From positions 1-38,047 of the forward strand of contig JACRNV010000050.1 in NCBI GenBank assembly GCA_016214785.1: DNA of 38,047 bases, in the 5' to 3' direction. Source of the stretch: Methanobacteriota archaeon (lineage in GTDB: Archaea; Thermoplasmatota; Thermoplasmata; SG8-5; JACRNV01). Position 1 is the stretch's first letter, and every line of letters starts with the position of its first letter. This document shows positions 28,775 through 37,907 of this stretch, one piece after another. Both the position numbers and the translations under genes were made by a program. The notes beneath the pieces were generated by a model that did not search any database, was not told where the DNA came from, and saw only the letters and a list, made by a program, of their open reading frames with translations.

Positions 28775-31700
28775 TCACCACGTTTTAATCCAGTTTGTCG
28801 GAATAGGCGGGCACCAAACCCAATACCCGTTAAATGCGCTCATGATTGTGCTATCCGAGAGGATTATGGTTCTGTATGGCTGCGCTGGATCGAATCCCTC
28901 AACTATCAAAGCCCCAGTGTCTGCCTTAAATTGGGCAACTGTATAGGTAAAATCATCGCTAGGGAATCCGATTTGGTTCCAACCTGAATACAAAGGCGTG
29001 ATTGTCAAGGTTGCGTTACTATAACTTGAGCCCCCTAGGCATAGGCTTCCATCGCCTAGGTTCGAGATGTTGATCCAAACGCTCATCGTGTTGTTCACAT
29101 TCCAAAGATCATTCAAGGAGAAATTCCAGCCAGTGTAGTACTGTTTCCAGTGGTTCGTAGGATCTGAGGCATCCCACCAAATTACTCTGTCCCACTGGAC
29201 GTATCCACCACCCCCATTGCATTTATCTAGGAGGACATCGGGTAGAGTCGATTGTCCTATCCAGGGGATGGATATCAGATTCCATCCAAGAACCGGTGTT
29301 ATATTCACCCATGGGGACCATTGCGCACCATTAACTGTATTCACCGTGAAGTTATAGTAGCTGTACGACCCCCAGTTCCCTACCGCATCCCTTCCGTGCA
29401 CGCAGAGCATGTGCACACCGTTCATTGCAGGAGCTGTGTCGAACCGCGTGACTGGTTCGTTTATTTCGTCGAATACACCGTCAACGGCCATCATAGGAAG
29501 GCCAGTGCCGCTCGCGCCGATGACATCTATGAATGCCTCGGCCGCTGCGATGTTTGAGTCGCCTGTGTTCGAATCATCAATCGTCGCATTGTACCAGATG
29601 GATGCACTAATATTGACGGGGTTGGGCGAGGCTCTGGCCGCACCTGCTACCACGACAGGCCCTTGTGTATCGGGCGTAGTGAGTGAAAAGATGGCGTTGG
29701 ATGTGTCTTCACCGGAGAGAGCACCTGGATCGGCGTCATCGGTGACGATTAGCTTGAACAGATAGTCGTTGCCCTTCGGTATGGCGGAAATATCCCACAC
29801 ATAAGAAACGGCGGAAACCGGAATCGTTGGTGTCTGCGCGATGAGACGCCATGTCGAGCCGTTGTCCGGGCTGTAATAGAGGGCTTGATTGGCGATGTTG
29901 TATCCGCTGTATGTCGTCCTGTTCCAATAGATGGGCACTGTCGGACCGGGGAGAGATTCCCCGCCATTCGGATAAGATAAAATAACAGTGGGGTGGTAAT
30001 GGCCAATGAGCCATGAGACTGTTTGATTGAGGTTGTTGGCTCTGGTCGATTGCTCTATCGTGGTATTGCTGCCTAGGCATGCCCATTCGAAGAAATAACT
30101 GACTATCTTTGAAGGTGTTCCGCCCCAAACACCGATGCCCGCTGTCCCGTTGTTCGACGACGACCGCCATGTGAGCCCGACTATGTCTGGAGTCGCCACC
30201 CCACCAGCATCGTAAAATGTGTTTACAACAGTGCCGCCGGCCGGGATGGTTCCAACCTCATCGCCAAAGCCTCCATTTCTGAAACCATAATAGGGTGTGC
30301 CGTTCACACTCGTGAAATATGCTGGGTCTACTTTCCACGACGCCTTCAATTGTGCTTGCAGCCATGCACCCCGCTCTGCGGAGTAGTATGGGCTCGCCAC
30401 GTCGCCCAATGCCCATGCTATGTCGTGCGAACAAACCCAAAGGCGTCCCCCGCCGTCGTTATAGTCCCTAAGCAAAGTCCTCTGCGCGTCCGTAATGGGC
30501 GGATACGTATCGTAGCCCACCTGCCATATCACGACCTTATAACTCTGGAGTTCTGCCAGGCTAGGATCGCCATCGAACCATGTCAACCATATACTATAGG
30601 ACCATCCGTATTGCTGGAGGGCCCATTCATAACATGGGGCGAAGTAGTCATAATTAAATTTGCCGCTGAAAACGACCAGAATGTTCTCTTTGGCCTTCGT
30701 CGAGAATGTGTAATGGTAGCCGCCATTGGTATCCCTTATCTTATTTCCCCGGATATCGGTGGATTCCACATCGAAGTAATAGAGGGTATTGTTTGTCAGA
30801 CCGTAGATAGTGACAAGCACGCTTGCCAGATATGGCGCTTCGGTTTTCGCCGTCATCGACAGCGCGGACGGGGTTGTGCCGTAATAGACCGTACCGTTGG
30901 CGTTCTTACTGCAGTTCCATAATATCTCCGCTGACGACATGGTTATCGTGCCAGCGTGCACATTGGTAATAATGGGCGGCTCTCCGTCAATCCACGCAAT
31001 AGTCCAAGAGACGTGCGCGAACCCGATTACGTCGCTGTAAGACGCGTTGATGATGTCATCTACACTTACAGGGAGGACGCCGTTCCCAGCAGGGTCCTGG
31101 AAATCTAATGTGAAGTTCAAAAAGCCGATATAGACTCCCGTTCCCTGCTGTGCGCAGTTGGCGTACTCGCTCATGCCTGTCTTCGTGCTGTTTATCGTAG
31201 CCGTGAGCGGTCCAGCGCCGGCTCCCGTGTCCTCGATACGTATCTGCGCTGTCTGCGTCATGCCGTAGACGTCCCTGTCGAGCTGTATAGTCCCATAATC
31301 CAAATCGAGGTCGCCGCTCAGCGCGATGGCGAACGGCTGTGGTCCGTTCGGGACGTTGTATCCTGTTATGCGCACAATCCATTCCCCGGCTGCCGTGTCG
31401 GCCTGCCTGACCCTCACGACTTCGATGTTGTTCCTGTGGTCAGCCGTCGCCGCCGTGGCTGGCTGCGAGTAGTGCGGGTAGACAGCGCCGGTAACGGTGA
31501 AGGCGTTGCCCTTGAACACAGTCCCGGTCGGGGACGTGACCGTCAGGTCGAGGTCGTTGACCAGCGCCGCCGCCGTTCCGGGCGTGCCTGGATAGTCGTT
31601 CCAGGCGATTGTCACGTTGAAGAACTGGTTCGCCGACGCGAGCCTGTACCTGTACTCGTAATAGTTGCCGGTTTCGACGCCGTTGTCGCCGTCGAAGACC

Positions 31701-33715
31701 TGGAGCTTCTGCGCGTCGCCATTGAAGTACAGTGCGTTGGACGAGTTTATCCTGCCCCATCCCTGGTAATTATTCGGGTAGTTCATGTTGCCGAGGCCGT
31801 TGCCGTTATTGTAGCCTGATGTCCACCCATTGTTCGTCCCTTGTATCTCCTTTGCGCCATTGACGGCCACTGCTTTTATCAGCGAATTGCTGGGGTCGAA
31901 GGCGTTGGCCGCCTCCTTGGACCCCGTCGGGTACCATCCCTCGAGGAAGTACTGGTCCATGAGCGCGAGTGCGCCAATGGCGTTCCCCGTCGCCATGCTC
32001 GTGCCTTGTATAGCTACATAAGTGTTTATCCCGCTGGAATCGGCCGAGTTCACTGACGATGCCGTTGCAAGTAAATCAGGCTTGACTCTGCCGTCGTAGG
32101 TCGGCCCCCTGGAGGTCGCCGTATAGAAGTTCTCGGAGTTCGTCCTCAGGACTCCACCTATGGCGATGGCGTTCTTTGCCGCGGGCTGGTTGTCTATCGT
32201 TTGCGCACTGCCACCGCCTCCCGCACTCCACGCAAATAGGAATGGGGGGTGGTCGTAGGCCCACTGGTCGATCATCTGCTCGTCCACGGTATATCTGTCT
32301 CGGTATCCGGAACCCCAGGTGCCAGAGTTGAGTCGACCGCTGTCGTTGAGGACTGGCCACCACATCTGGGTGTAGTCCTCGGGCTGGTAGACGTATGTGC
32401 CGCTCGTGTTGCTGATGTCGCAGAAGGATATCCTAGCGCCCGGCGCCTGGCCGTCGTATGCGCTCGCTCCGCCCGACGGGTTGTCGTAGCCGGCCATCGT
32501 GCCCGCAATGTGCGTTCCATGGTCTGCTCCACCCGGCGTCGGGTCGTGGTCGTACTGGGCGCTCTCGAAGACCGTGTACCTTGCGATCTTCCTGTGCGTG
32601 TTCTCGGAGAGCGATACATTGAGAGGGAGATTCGCATTCGTGTAGCCAGTGGATCGGAACATGTTATGGTCGACCCTTATGCCTGAATCGGCCTGGCCGA
32701 TGACTATGCGCGGCCCTCCAGCTCCTGTCGAATTCTGGCCGTAGATGCCCTGCCACCATACCGGCGTGTCAGCGACCGTCGCTGGAGCCTGGCTCGCATT
32801 GAGAGAGGCGGGCGCGCCGATGCTCGTCGCAAGCCCGGACTGCATCTGTGAGTGGCTCACATCGTTGTTCGGCTTCGGCTGCTCCCACTTCTCGATGTAC
32901 ATTACATCCTGGAGCTTGGCAATCTCCGGCACGAGGGACGCATCGACCGTCACCCTCACGTCGCCTACCCTGGCGTTGACGATTGTCTTCGGTATCGTGT
33001 AGTCGGTGAAGAACTTGCCCAGGCCCGTCCTGCTCAGCATCTTGGCGACCTGAGCGGTCACGGTCCCCTGAAACTCTGGGAAGGTCAGTATCCTGATATC
33101 CGTCATGCCCGTGACGCCGTTGAACTCTGAGCCTACCTTGTACGCTGGCTCGTAGTTGCCGACCCAGAGGACGGAGTCGAGCTTCTCGACCTGCGCCTTC
33201 TGCTCAGCGCTCATCCCGACGAGTATGCCGTATGCGTGCGAGGGCTGGTAGTTCTTCGCTCCGGTCCTGACGATGTCGCCTATCCATTCCTCCTTTATTG
33301 GCCCTTTGAACTGGACGAAGTAGTATCCCCAATCGGAGGACTGCTCCGTCATCTTCAGCGCGGCTGGTATCGGTGGCTCCTCCTTCAGGATATTGAACGA
33401 GTAGCCGTTGAAGCTGAACTCCGCTGGGTCGGGCACTTTCTCTATCAGGTAGTTCGCCGACAGTGCACTCCTTTGGGCAGGAGTGACCTTCGCGACTACG
33501 AAGCTGTCATAATTTTCGATGATGTTGAGGCTGTTCTGTAGCTTCTGTCCGTCACACTGGCTATGAAGTGAAATCGTTACATATTCCTCGGCTTCGTGTA
33601 TATTTTCGGCCTTTCCAACGCCGAAGTGAATGGCCGCCTCCGATGCTATAAGAACGACCGCTAGCGCCACGGCAATAAACTGACTCACGCGCCCCACTAG
33701 CTGTATCATGCCCAT
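28775..33715 (-). CDS. Very large secreted subtilisin-family (S8) protease
   Basis: About 1646 residues from ATG 33715, which has GGAGG at a good distance (ATG 33736 is longer by 7 residues; numbering here follows it). A signal peptide (VSQFIAVALAVVLIASEA) leads into a pro-region. The catalytic triad is Asp350 (GQADSGIRVDH), His406 (GADHGTHIAG) and Ser580 (IQGTSMATG). A beta-sandwich domain follows, then a fibronectin-III-like domain (ITNVHAGTITMSSAEILW), a Rossmann-like insertion (ENILVVFSGKFNYDYFAP), further Ig-like domains, and from about 1475 to the end the GWN-type domain shared with the protein at 24586, ending NWIKTW. It is probably a cell-surface or released protease for peptide scavenging. 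Confidence 0.92.
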   Translation of the reverse strand: MGMIQLVGRVSQFIAVALAVVLIASEAAIHFGVGKAENIHEAEEYVTISLHSQCDGQKLQNSLNIIENYDSFVVAKVTPAQRSALSANYLIEKVPDPAEFSFNGYSFNILKEEPPIPAALKMTEQSSDWGYYFVQFKGPIKEEWIGDIVRTGAKNYQPSHAYGILVGMSAEQKAQVEKLDSVLWVGNYEPAYKVGSEFNGVTGMTDIRILTFPEFQGTVTAQVAKMLSRTGLGKFFTDYTIPKTIVNARVGDVRVTVDASLVPEIAKLQDVMYIEKWEQPKPNNDVSHSQMQSGLATSIGAPASLNASQAPATVADTPVWWQGIYGQNSTGAGGPRIVIGQADSGIRVDHNMFRSTGYTNANLPLNVSLSENTHRKIARYTVFESAQYDHDPTPGGADHGTHIAGTMAGYDNPSGGASAYDGQAPGARISFCDISNTSGTYVYQPEDYTQMWWPVLNDSGRLNSGTWGSGYRDRYTVDEQMIDQWAYDHPPFLFAWSAGGGGSAQTIDNQPAAKNAIAIGGVLRTNSENFYTATSRGPTYDGRVKPDLLATASSVNSADSSGINTYVAIQGTSMATGNAIGALALMDQYFLEGWYPTGSKEAANAFDPSNSLIKAVAVNGAKEIQGTNNGWTSGYNNGNGLGNMNYPNNYQGWGRINSSNALYFNGDAQKLQVFDGDNGVETGNYYEYRYRLASANQFFNVTIAWNDYPGTPGTAAALVNDLDLTVTSPTGTVFKGNAFTVTGAVYPHYSQPATAATADHRNNIEVVRVRQADTAAGEWIVRITGYNVPNGPQPFAIALSGDLDLDYGTIQLDRDVYGMTQTAQIRIEDTGAGAGPLTATINSTKTGMSEYANCAQQGTGVYIGFLNFTLDFQDPAGNGVLPVSVDDIINASYSDVIGFAHVSWTIAWIDGEPPIITNVHAGTITMSSAEILWNCSKNANGTVYYGTTPSALSMTAKTEAPYLASVLVTIYGLTNNTLYYFDVESTDIRGNKIRDTNGGYHYTFSTKAKENILVVFSGKFNYDYFAPCYEWALQQYGWSYSIWLTWFDGDPSLAELQSYKVVIWQVGYDTYPPITDAQRTLLRDYNDGGGRLWVCSHDIAWALGDVASPYYSAERGAWLQAQLKASWKVDPAYFTSVNGTPYYGFRNGGFGDEVGTIPAGGTVVNTFYDAGGVATPDIVGLTWRSSSNNGTAGIGVWGGTPSKIVSYFFEWACLGSNTTIEQSTRANNLNQTVSWLIGHYHPTVILSYPNGGESLPGPTVPIYWNRTTYSGYNIANQALYYSPDNGSTWRLIAQTPTIPVSAVSYVWDISAIPKGNDYLFKLIVTDDADPGALSGEDTSNAIFSLTTPDTQGPVVVAGAARASPNPVNISASIWYNATIDDSNTGDSNIAAAEAFIDVIGASGTGLPMMAVDGVFDEINEPVTRFDTAPAMNGVHMLCVHGRDAVGNWGSYSYYNFTVNTVNGAQWSPWVNITPVLGWNLISIPWIGQSTLPDVLLDKCNGGGGYVQWDRVIWWDASDPTNHWKQYYTGWNFSLNDLWNVNNTMSVWINISNLGDGSLCLGGSSYSNATLTITPLYSGWNQIGFPSDDFTYTVAQFKADTGALIVEGFDPAQPYRTIILSDSTIMSAFNGYWVWCPPIPTNWIKTW

Positions 33716-33787
33716 TGCCCAGCCTCCGCCTCCCAATCTGACAGGCGTGATATCATGTATCTATATGGTTAAAAAGCTTTCTGGGGG

Positions 33788-34627
33788 TTATATCTCGATT
33801 TCCATCCCGTCGTAGGCTATCTCGACGCCGCGCTCCCAGACGATGGCGCCGAGCCTCCCCTGCGTGAGGCCGAGCTCGTCGCCGACGTGAGTGAGGATGG
33901 TGCGCCTGGGCTTGTAGCGCTTCATGATGCCCGCGATCTCGTCCATCGATATCTCGTAGTGCGGCCCCTTCTTCGCGCGCCCGGCCATCTCCTCGCCCAC
34001 CCAGCCGATTTGCAGTATCATCGCCGAGCACCCCTCCAGAAGCGGCTCGTCCATCGGGAAGGGGGTGATGTCGCAGGGCGCGTAGGCGACCTTGGACTTG
34101 CCGTCCGAGATTATGTATATCGTCGAGTGCGTGGCCGTGAGGTGCCTGCTCTTCCTGGCAACCGCCGCTATCGTGAATGCTCCGAGCTTGACAGGGGAAT
34201 CGATGGTTTGGGCTTCGACGAGCCCGCGCTTCTCCCAGAACTCGAAGAGGAAGCCGAAGCGCGCGAATATCTCGTCCCTTACCTGCGGAGGCATGTGGAC
34301 GATTGTCTTTGACTTCGCGGGCATGCGCCAGGAGCCGTCGTCGGCCCACTTGACGTTCAGCTGCTCGACTATGCGCATCCCCATCGTGTGGTCGGGGTGC
34401 CAGTGGGTGTAGAAGACGTGCGCGACCCTCTCGACGCCCGCGCGGTTCAGCTCGACGGCAATGTCCTCCGGGGTATCGAAGAGCGCTGCGACGTCGTGCA
34501 GGTAGAGCGACGGCCCGAGGCGCATGCTCCTGCCCCCGACGTGGCGCGCCTCCTCGCAGACGGCGCACGAGCAGCCGGGCCTGGGCGTCGTGCAGAAGCC
34601 GCCCGAGCCGAGAATGGTGAGTTTCAT
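33788..34627 (-). CDS. PhnP-like metallo-beta-lactamase-fold hydrolase
   Basis: A 279-residue MBL-fold protein. It starts MKLTILGSGGF, then GCSCAVCEEAR (a Cys pair as in PhnP-type phosphodiesterases) and the metal motif YTHWHPDHTMG. Other likely ligand regions are SRHLTATHS, PCDITPFPMD and LTHVGDELGL. PhnP relatives cleave cyclic phosphodiesters; no phosphonate genes are nearby, so the substrate is open. ATG 34627 has GGAAGG upstream and sits about 28 bases after TTAATAT; the longer ATG 34645 is too close to that box. It lies 72 bases downstream of the large protease start, on the same strand. Confidence 0.85.
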   Translation of the reverse strand: MKLTILGSGGFCTTPRPGCSCAVCEEARHVGGRSMRLGPSLYLHDVAALFDTPEDIAVELNRAGVERVAHVFYTHWHPDHTMGMRIVEQLNVKWADDGSWRMPAKSKTIVHMPPQVRDEIFARFGFLFEFWEKRGLVEAQTIDSPVKLGAFTIAAVARKSRHLTATHSTIYIISDGKSKVAYAPCDITPFPMDEPLLEGCSAMILQIGWVGEEMAGRAKKGPHYEISMDEIAGIMKRYKPRRTILTHVGDELGLTQGRLGAIVWERGVEIAYDGMEIEI

Positions 34628-34725
34628 CCTTCCGATATTTTGCATGGGGGATATTAACCCTTTCTAGAGCCAAATCCTTTCAGGTCATTTAGATGGATTG
34701 CGAACAATCCCTCGCCAGAGGTTCA

Positions 34726-34772
34726 AAGGGGAATTGCGACTCATATTTCCATTCGACAAAGCAATGCCCCTT
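34726..34772. repeat. 47-bp dispersed hairpin repeat, copy B
   Basis: Same length and ends as copy A (21952-21998): AAGGGGAATTGCGACTCA at the left and AGCAATGCCCCTT at the right. It lies directly after the stop of the gene at 34772 (minus strand). Another small hairpin, GGATTG-CGAA-CAATCC, precedes it at about 34695-34710. Confidence 0.65.
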
Positions 34773-35059
34773 TAGCCGAACATGTTGCCGGGGTCGCTCT
34801 TCGGCAGGATGGGCTTCTCGGCCTTTCTGCGCTTGCGCGAGTGGAAGAGTATGTCCGCCCTGACAAGGGTTATGAAGCGCGTGTCCCCCGTCCCCTCGAT
34901 GCCCAGGACGCCCCGGCGCTGGAGGGAGATCAGCGCCATCTCGACCTTCTTGGGAGGGGCCTTGAGCTCTTTCTGCAGCTCTCTCTTGGTAATTGGGTAG
35001 GCTTCGAGCAGGATGCGCAGGATGCGCCCCTCTATCGAGTCCTCATCGACCTCTATCAT
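34772..35059 (-). CDS. Small winged-helix protein with C-terminal MFG tail
   Basis: A 95-residue protein. Residues about 8-65 (GRILRILLEAYPITKRELQK, then VEMALISLQRRGVLGIEG) form a winged helix. A basic segment (FHSRKRRKAEK) and a short tail ending PGNMFG follow. The gene upstream on the same strand also ends in MFG (DTATMFG). It is the last of three genes in a row (35862 down to 34772). DNA-binding and a regulatory or nucleoid role are likely; the target is unknown. Confidence 0.72.
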   Translation of the reverse strand: MIEVDEDSIEGRILRILLEAYPITKRELQKELKAPPKKVEMALISLQRRGVLGIEGTGDTRFITLVRADILFHSRKRRKAEKPILPKSDPGNMFG

Positions 35060-35123
35060 GGCGGAGGTTGCTCCTTTGACGGAATATGCTTCATCGCGGG
35101 AAAGGCCCTGCGCCCCATTTCGC

Positions 35124-35429
35124 TCATCCGAACATCGTCGCCGTGTCCGGCGCCTTCTGCTCCTTCGGCTTGGCCGCCTGGATGACGTCGATGGAGATTA
35201 TCATGTGAGTCGGGATGACGCGCATGATGCCTACGTCCCCCTTGTGGGTGTCGTCGAGCTGGACGCAGATGCCCTCGTCATGGCCTATCGCGGTATAGCC
35301 CATGAACGTGCCGTTGGTCACCAGGGGGTGGTCCCTCGACTCCAGGGACGATATCCTGTACTTCGAGCCCTTCGTGAGGAAGAGAACCCCTTCCTTCTCG
35401 TCTTCAGCATCCGATTTCTGTTTCGCCAT
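35124..35429 (-). CDS. Small beta-rich conserved protein with C-terminal MFG tail
   Basis: A 101-residue protein. A charged start (KQKSDAEDEKEG) is followed by a compact beta-rich domain (VLFLTKGSKYRISSLESRDH, NGTFMGYTAIGHDEGICVQL, GIMRVIPTHMIISIDVI) and a tail ending DTATMFG. The domain resembles archaeal single-domain hypothetical proteins of an SH3- or LSm-like barrel type, but I cannot name the family. ATG 35429 has GGAGGAAG upstream and lies 1 base from the stop of the HTH gene, so it is translated from the same mRNA. Confidence 0.7.
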   Translation of the reverse strand: MAKQKSDAEDEKEGVLFLTKGSKYRISSLESRDHPLVTNGTFMGYTAIGHDEGICVQLDDTHKGDVGIMRVIPTHMIISIDVIQAAKPKEQKAPDTATMFG

Positions 35430-35430
35430 C

Positions 35431-35862
35431 TCACTTCCTCCTTTCCCGCTCCGCGAGCGCTTCGATGTGCTCGACGCTCTTCCGGTAGTTCTCCATGGCG
35501 ACCTCGACGTTGGCCTCCACGAAGTTCCACGCCTTCGCCAGGCTGCCGTAGCGCACTCTATACCCCCGGCCGCGCCCCTTCTTCGTCTCCACGGGGGCTT
35601 CCTCCACGAGGTCTATGTCCCTGAGCCGCGCGATGTACCTGTAGACCGTCGGCTTGGAAGCCTTGACCGTCACAGCGATGTCCTCGACGGTCCATGCCTT
35701 GTCCGGCCTCTTCAGGAAGCAGTCGAAGAGCCTGAGGGCGGTCCCCCCGTCCCCCTCGCTGCGCAGGTAGCCTATCTGGGCGAGAAATATCCGCGCGGCT
35801 TCGTCTAAATCGCCGATGGAGGTCAGCGGCAGGTTCCTGGAAACGGTTATCTCGAACCCCAT
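35431..35862 (-). CDS. Winged-helix transcriptional regulator
   Basis: A 143-residue protein. Residues about 40-100 are a winged helix: KAWTVEDIAVTVKASKPTVY is the HTH and LVEEAPVETKKGRGRGYRVR the wing. The C-terminus (FVEANVEVAMENYRKSVEHI) is a long helix likely to dimerise. The reverse-strand TATA GTTTAATAG lies about 27 bases upstream of ATG 35862, so it is probably leaderless. It is first in a three-gene run and divergent from the rubrerythrin-like gene at 35944. It may regulate that gene, its own operon or both; this is inference from position. Confidence 0.8.
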   Translation of the reverse strand: MGFEITVSRNLPLTSIGDLDEAARIFLAQIGYLRSEGDGGTALRLFDCFLKRPDKAWTVEDIAVTVKASKPTVYRYIARLRDIDLVEEAPVETKKGRGRGYRVRYGSLAKAWNFVEANVEVAMENYRKSVEHIEALAERERRK

Positions 35863-35943
35863 GGGTCGAAGATGACCCTCGCGCTATTAAACCGTTTGCC
35901 TCCGCAACAATGTTTAAATATGGTGGGGTTTTACCCGAGAATC
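35863..35943. promoter_or_regulatory. Divergent promoter: HTH operon / rubrerythrin-like gene
   Basis: Two TATA boxes point outward: TATTAAAC (about 35885-35892, read on the minus strand) and GTTTAAATATG (about 35910-35920, plus strand). Each is about 27 bases from its start codon. The spacing suggests co-regulation of the redox gene and the HTH gene. Confidence 0.55.
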
Positions 35944-36471
35944 ATGTTCGAGAAGCTCAAGGCCCTCGGCCTCAAGGATATCCTGGGATACGCGATTGGC
36001 TCCGAGGAAGCGGCCAATAAATTCTACATGACGCTCGCAAAGGACACCAACGTCAACGAGCTCGTCGCCCACAAGTTCGAGCACTTCGCCCACGAGGAGG
36101 AGATACACAAGAAGGTCCTCGTGGAGCTGCACAAGAAGCTCTACGGCGACTGCGCCCCCGTCATGCCCAAAGGCCTGCCGCCGTTCGAGGGTTCGGTCAA
36201 TGTAACTACAATCTACAACATGATAGAGGCCCTGGACGTCGCCATGGCCAGCGAGGACAACGCCATGCGCGTTTACACGTACCTCGCGCACCACCACAAG
36301 GAGTACAGGAGGCTCTTCAAGCACCTGGCGGCCAAGGAGAAGGCCCACTTCCACACGCTCAAGATAGAGAAGGAGCTGTACGAGGAAGAGATCATCGAGG
36401 AAGGGCACAACAAGGCCGCCCCTATGCCGAGTTACAACGACATGTACGGTAGAACCCATCTTTCCCCGTAA
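35944..36471 (+). CDS. Rubrerythrin-like diiron protein
   Basis: A 175-residue four-helix ferritin-like protein. The likely metal ligands are Glu21/22 (GSEEAANKFY), Glu53 and His55 (HEEEIHKKV), Glu104 (SEDNAM) and Glu132/His135 (AKEKAHFHTL). It has no C-terminal rubredoxin domain, so it belongs with the short rubrerythrin-like group. Such proteins reduce peroxide or store iron in anaerobes. ATG 35944 matches the TATA spacing; a longer in-frame reading from 35872 runs back through the promoter and is rejected. The divergent HTH gene may control it. Confidence 0.85.
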   Translation: MFEKLKALGLKDILGYAIGSEEAANKFYMTLAKDTNVNELVAHKFEHFAHEEEIHKKVLVELHKKLYGDCAPVMPKGLPPFEGSVNVTTIYNMIEALDVAMASEDNAMRVYTYLAHHHKEYRRLFKHLAAKEKAHFHTLKIEKELYEEEIIEEGHNKAAPMPSYNDMYGRTHLSP

Positions 36472-36557
36472 TGGATTGCCATTTACCGCCAGAGCTATAT
36501 AGAGTATGCGCAATCCCAATCTAGCTGGTAACCGATTTGGACGGCGCAGGCTTTGTC

Positions 36558-36803
36558 ATGGCGATCGAGGAGCAGCTCTTCCGGCTCAGCCCAGTGACCC
36601 GCAGCGTCATACAGCATCAGATATCCGAGCTCGGCATTTCGAAGGACTTCATGACCCCCAAACAGGCCGACGCCCTCGTCAAGAGGGTGACGTCCGCGCT
36701 TACCCTGTTCCTTGGCCCTAGCGGCGCCGAGCAGGCGAAGGGCATAATGCTCAGGGAGCTTAGAAAAAGGGCGCCCGACCATTTCGCCAGCATGGGGTTG
36801 TAA
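36558..36803 (+). CDS. Small helical protein upstream of endA, function unknown
   Basis: An 81-residue protein from ATG 36558. A TTG at 36537 would add 7 residues; the TATA-like CTATATAG at 36495-36502 allows either. The sequence (MAIEEQLFRLSPVTRSVIQH, LVKRVTSALTLFLG) is largely helical and ends KRAPDHFASMGL. It lies only 2 bases ahead of endA, so the two are probably co-translated. No family is recognised. Confidence 0.65.
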   Translation: MAIEEQLFRLSPVTRSVIQHQISELGISKDFMTPKQADALVKRVTSALTLFLGPSGAEQAKGIMLRELRKRAPDHFASMGL

Positions 36804-36805
36804 CA

Positions 36806-37876
36806 ATGGACGATAGGGAAGTCCCTACCGGAATACTTGCGGATGACAGGGTGGTGGTCCGCGACCCGCCGTCTGCGAGCCTGATATACAACAAGGGTTA
36901 CTTCGGCGCCAACCTGTCGGGCGGCTCGCTGAGCCTCGACCTCATCGAGGCCACGTACCTGGTGGAAGCGATGAGGCTCGTCGTCATGTCCAAAGACGAG
37001 AGGCTGGGCATGAAGGGGCTCTTCAAAGTCGCCACGCGCATCCACCCGAGCTTCGAGATAAAATATCTCGTCTACCGGGACCTCAGGCAGCGCGGCTACG
37101 TCGTGAAGGCGGGCGCGGTGCCCGTCGATTTCAGGGTCCTGCCGCGCGGCGGCGTGCCGTCAAAGGCCGCGTCCAAGTTCTGGGTCGTCGCTCTCTCCGA
37201 GAGGGGCGTCTTCGACATCGAGGAGCTTCTCGGCCTGATGGAGAAGGTCGAGCAGGTGCGCAAGACGCTGCTGCTGGCGGTCGTGGACGAGGAAGGGGAT
37301 TTGACCTACTACAACGTCAAGGGCGTGAGGCCGCACGGGAGGCTGAAGGAGGCGCCGCTCCCCGAGGTGGAGGGCATCCTCCTGCAGGACCGCTCGCTCA
37401 TCCTCGACCCGCTGGAGGCGCAGGCGCTCTACAACGCGGGCTTCTACGGCAAGCCGATGGGCAGCGCGCTGCAGCTATCGCTCCTCGAGAGCGTCTACCT
37501 GATGGACAAGGGCGCGCTGAGGCTCAGGAACGCCAAGACGAACAGAGTCGTCCCGTTCGACAAGCTCTTCAGCGAGGCCGTGCGCCTGCAGCCAGACTTC
37601 GAGCTTCGATTGAGCACTTACAGGGACCTGCGGGCGAAGGGAATCCTGGTCAAGACGGGCTTCAAGTACGGCTCGCACTTCCGCGCGTACGAGGGCGACC
37701 CGGACAAGAACCACGCAAGATACCTCGTCCACGCCGTGCCGGAGGGGTACAGGAGCATGTGGGCGGAGATAAGCAGGGCGGTCAGGCTTGCGCACGGGGT
37801 CAAGAAGGAGATACTGCTGGCGCGGACGAAAGGGGACGAGGCGGAGTACGTGCGGCTGGGACGGATGAGACCGTAA
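36806..37876 (+). CDS. endA: tRNA-splicing endonuclease, duplicated (two-repeat) form
   Basis: A 356-residue EndA with two tandem units, as in archaea whose enzyme is a homodimer of fused repeats. The C-terminal unit (about 190-356) keeps the nuclease residues: Tyr295 (HFRAYEGD), His303 (KNHARYLVH) and Lys334 (HGVKKEILLA). The N-terminal unit (about 10-180) has the fold (VDFRVLPRGG, KTLLLAVVDEEGDLTYYNV) without the full triad and serves a structural role. EndA cuts bulge-helix-bulge introns in tRNA precursors. It follows the small gene after 2 bases. Confidence 0.95.
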   Translation: MDDREVPTGILADDRVVVRDPPSASLIYNKGYFGANLSGGSLSLDLIEATYLVEAMRLVVMSKDERLGMKGLFKVATRIHPSFEIKYLVYRDLRQRGYVVKAGAVPVDFRVLPRGGVPSKAASKFWVVALSERGVFDIEELLGLMEKVEQVRKTLLLAVVDEEGDLTYYNVKGVRPHGRLKEAPLPEVEGILLQDRSLILDPLEAQALYNAGFYGKPMGSALQLSLLESVYLMDKGALRLRNAKTNRVVPFDKLFSEAVRLQPDFELRLSTYRDLRAKGILVKTGFKYGSHFRAYEGDPDKNHARYLVHAVPEGYRSMWAEISRAVRLAHGVKKEILLARTKGDEAEYVRLGRMRP

Positions 37877-37907
37877 TCAAGCGTAACCCCCAGACAATCA
37901 ATGTTAT

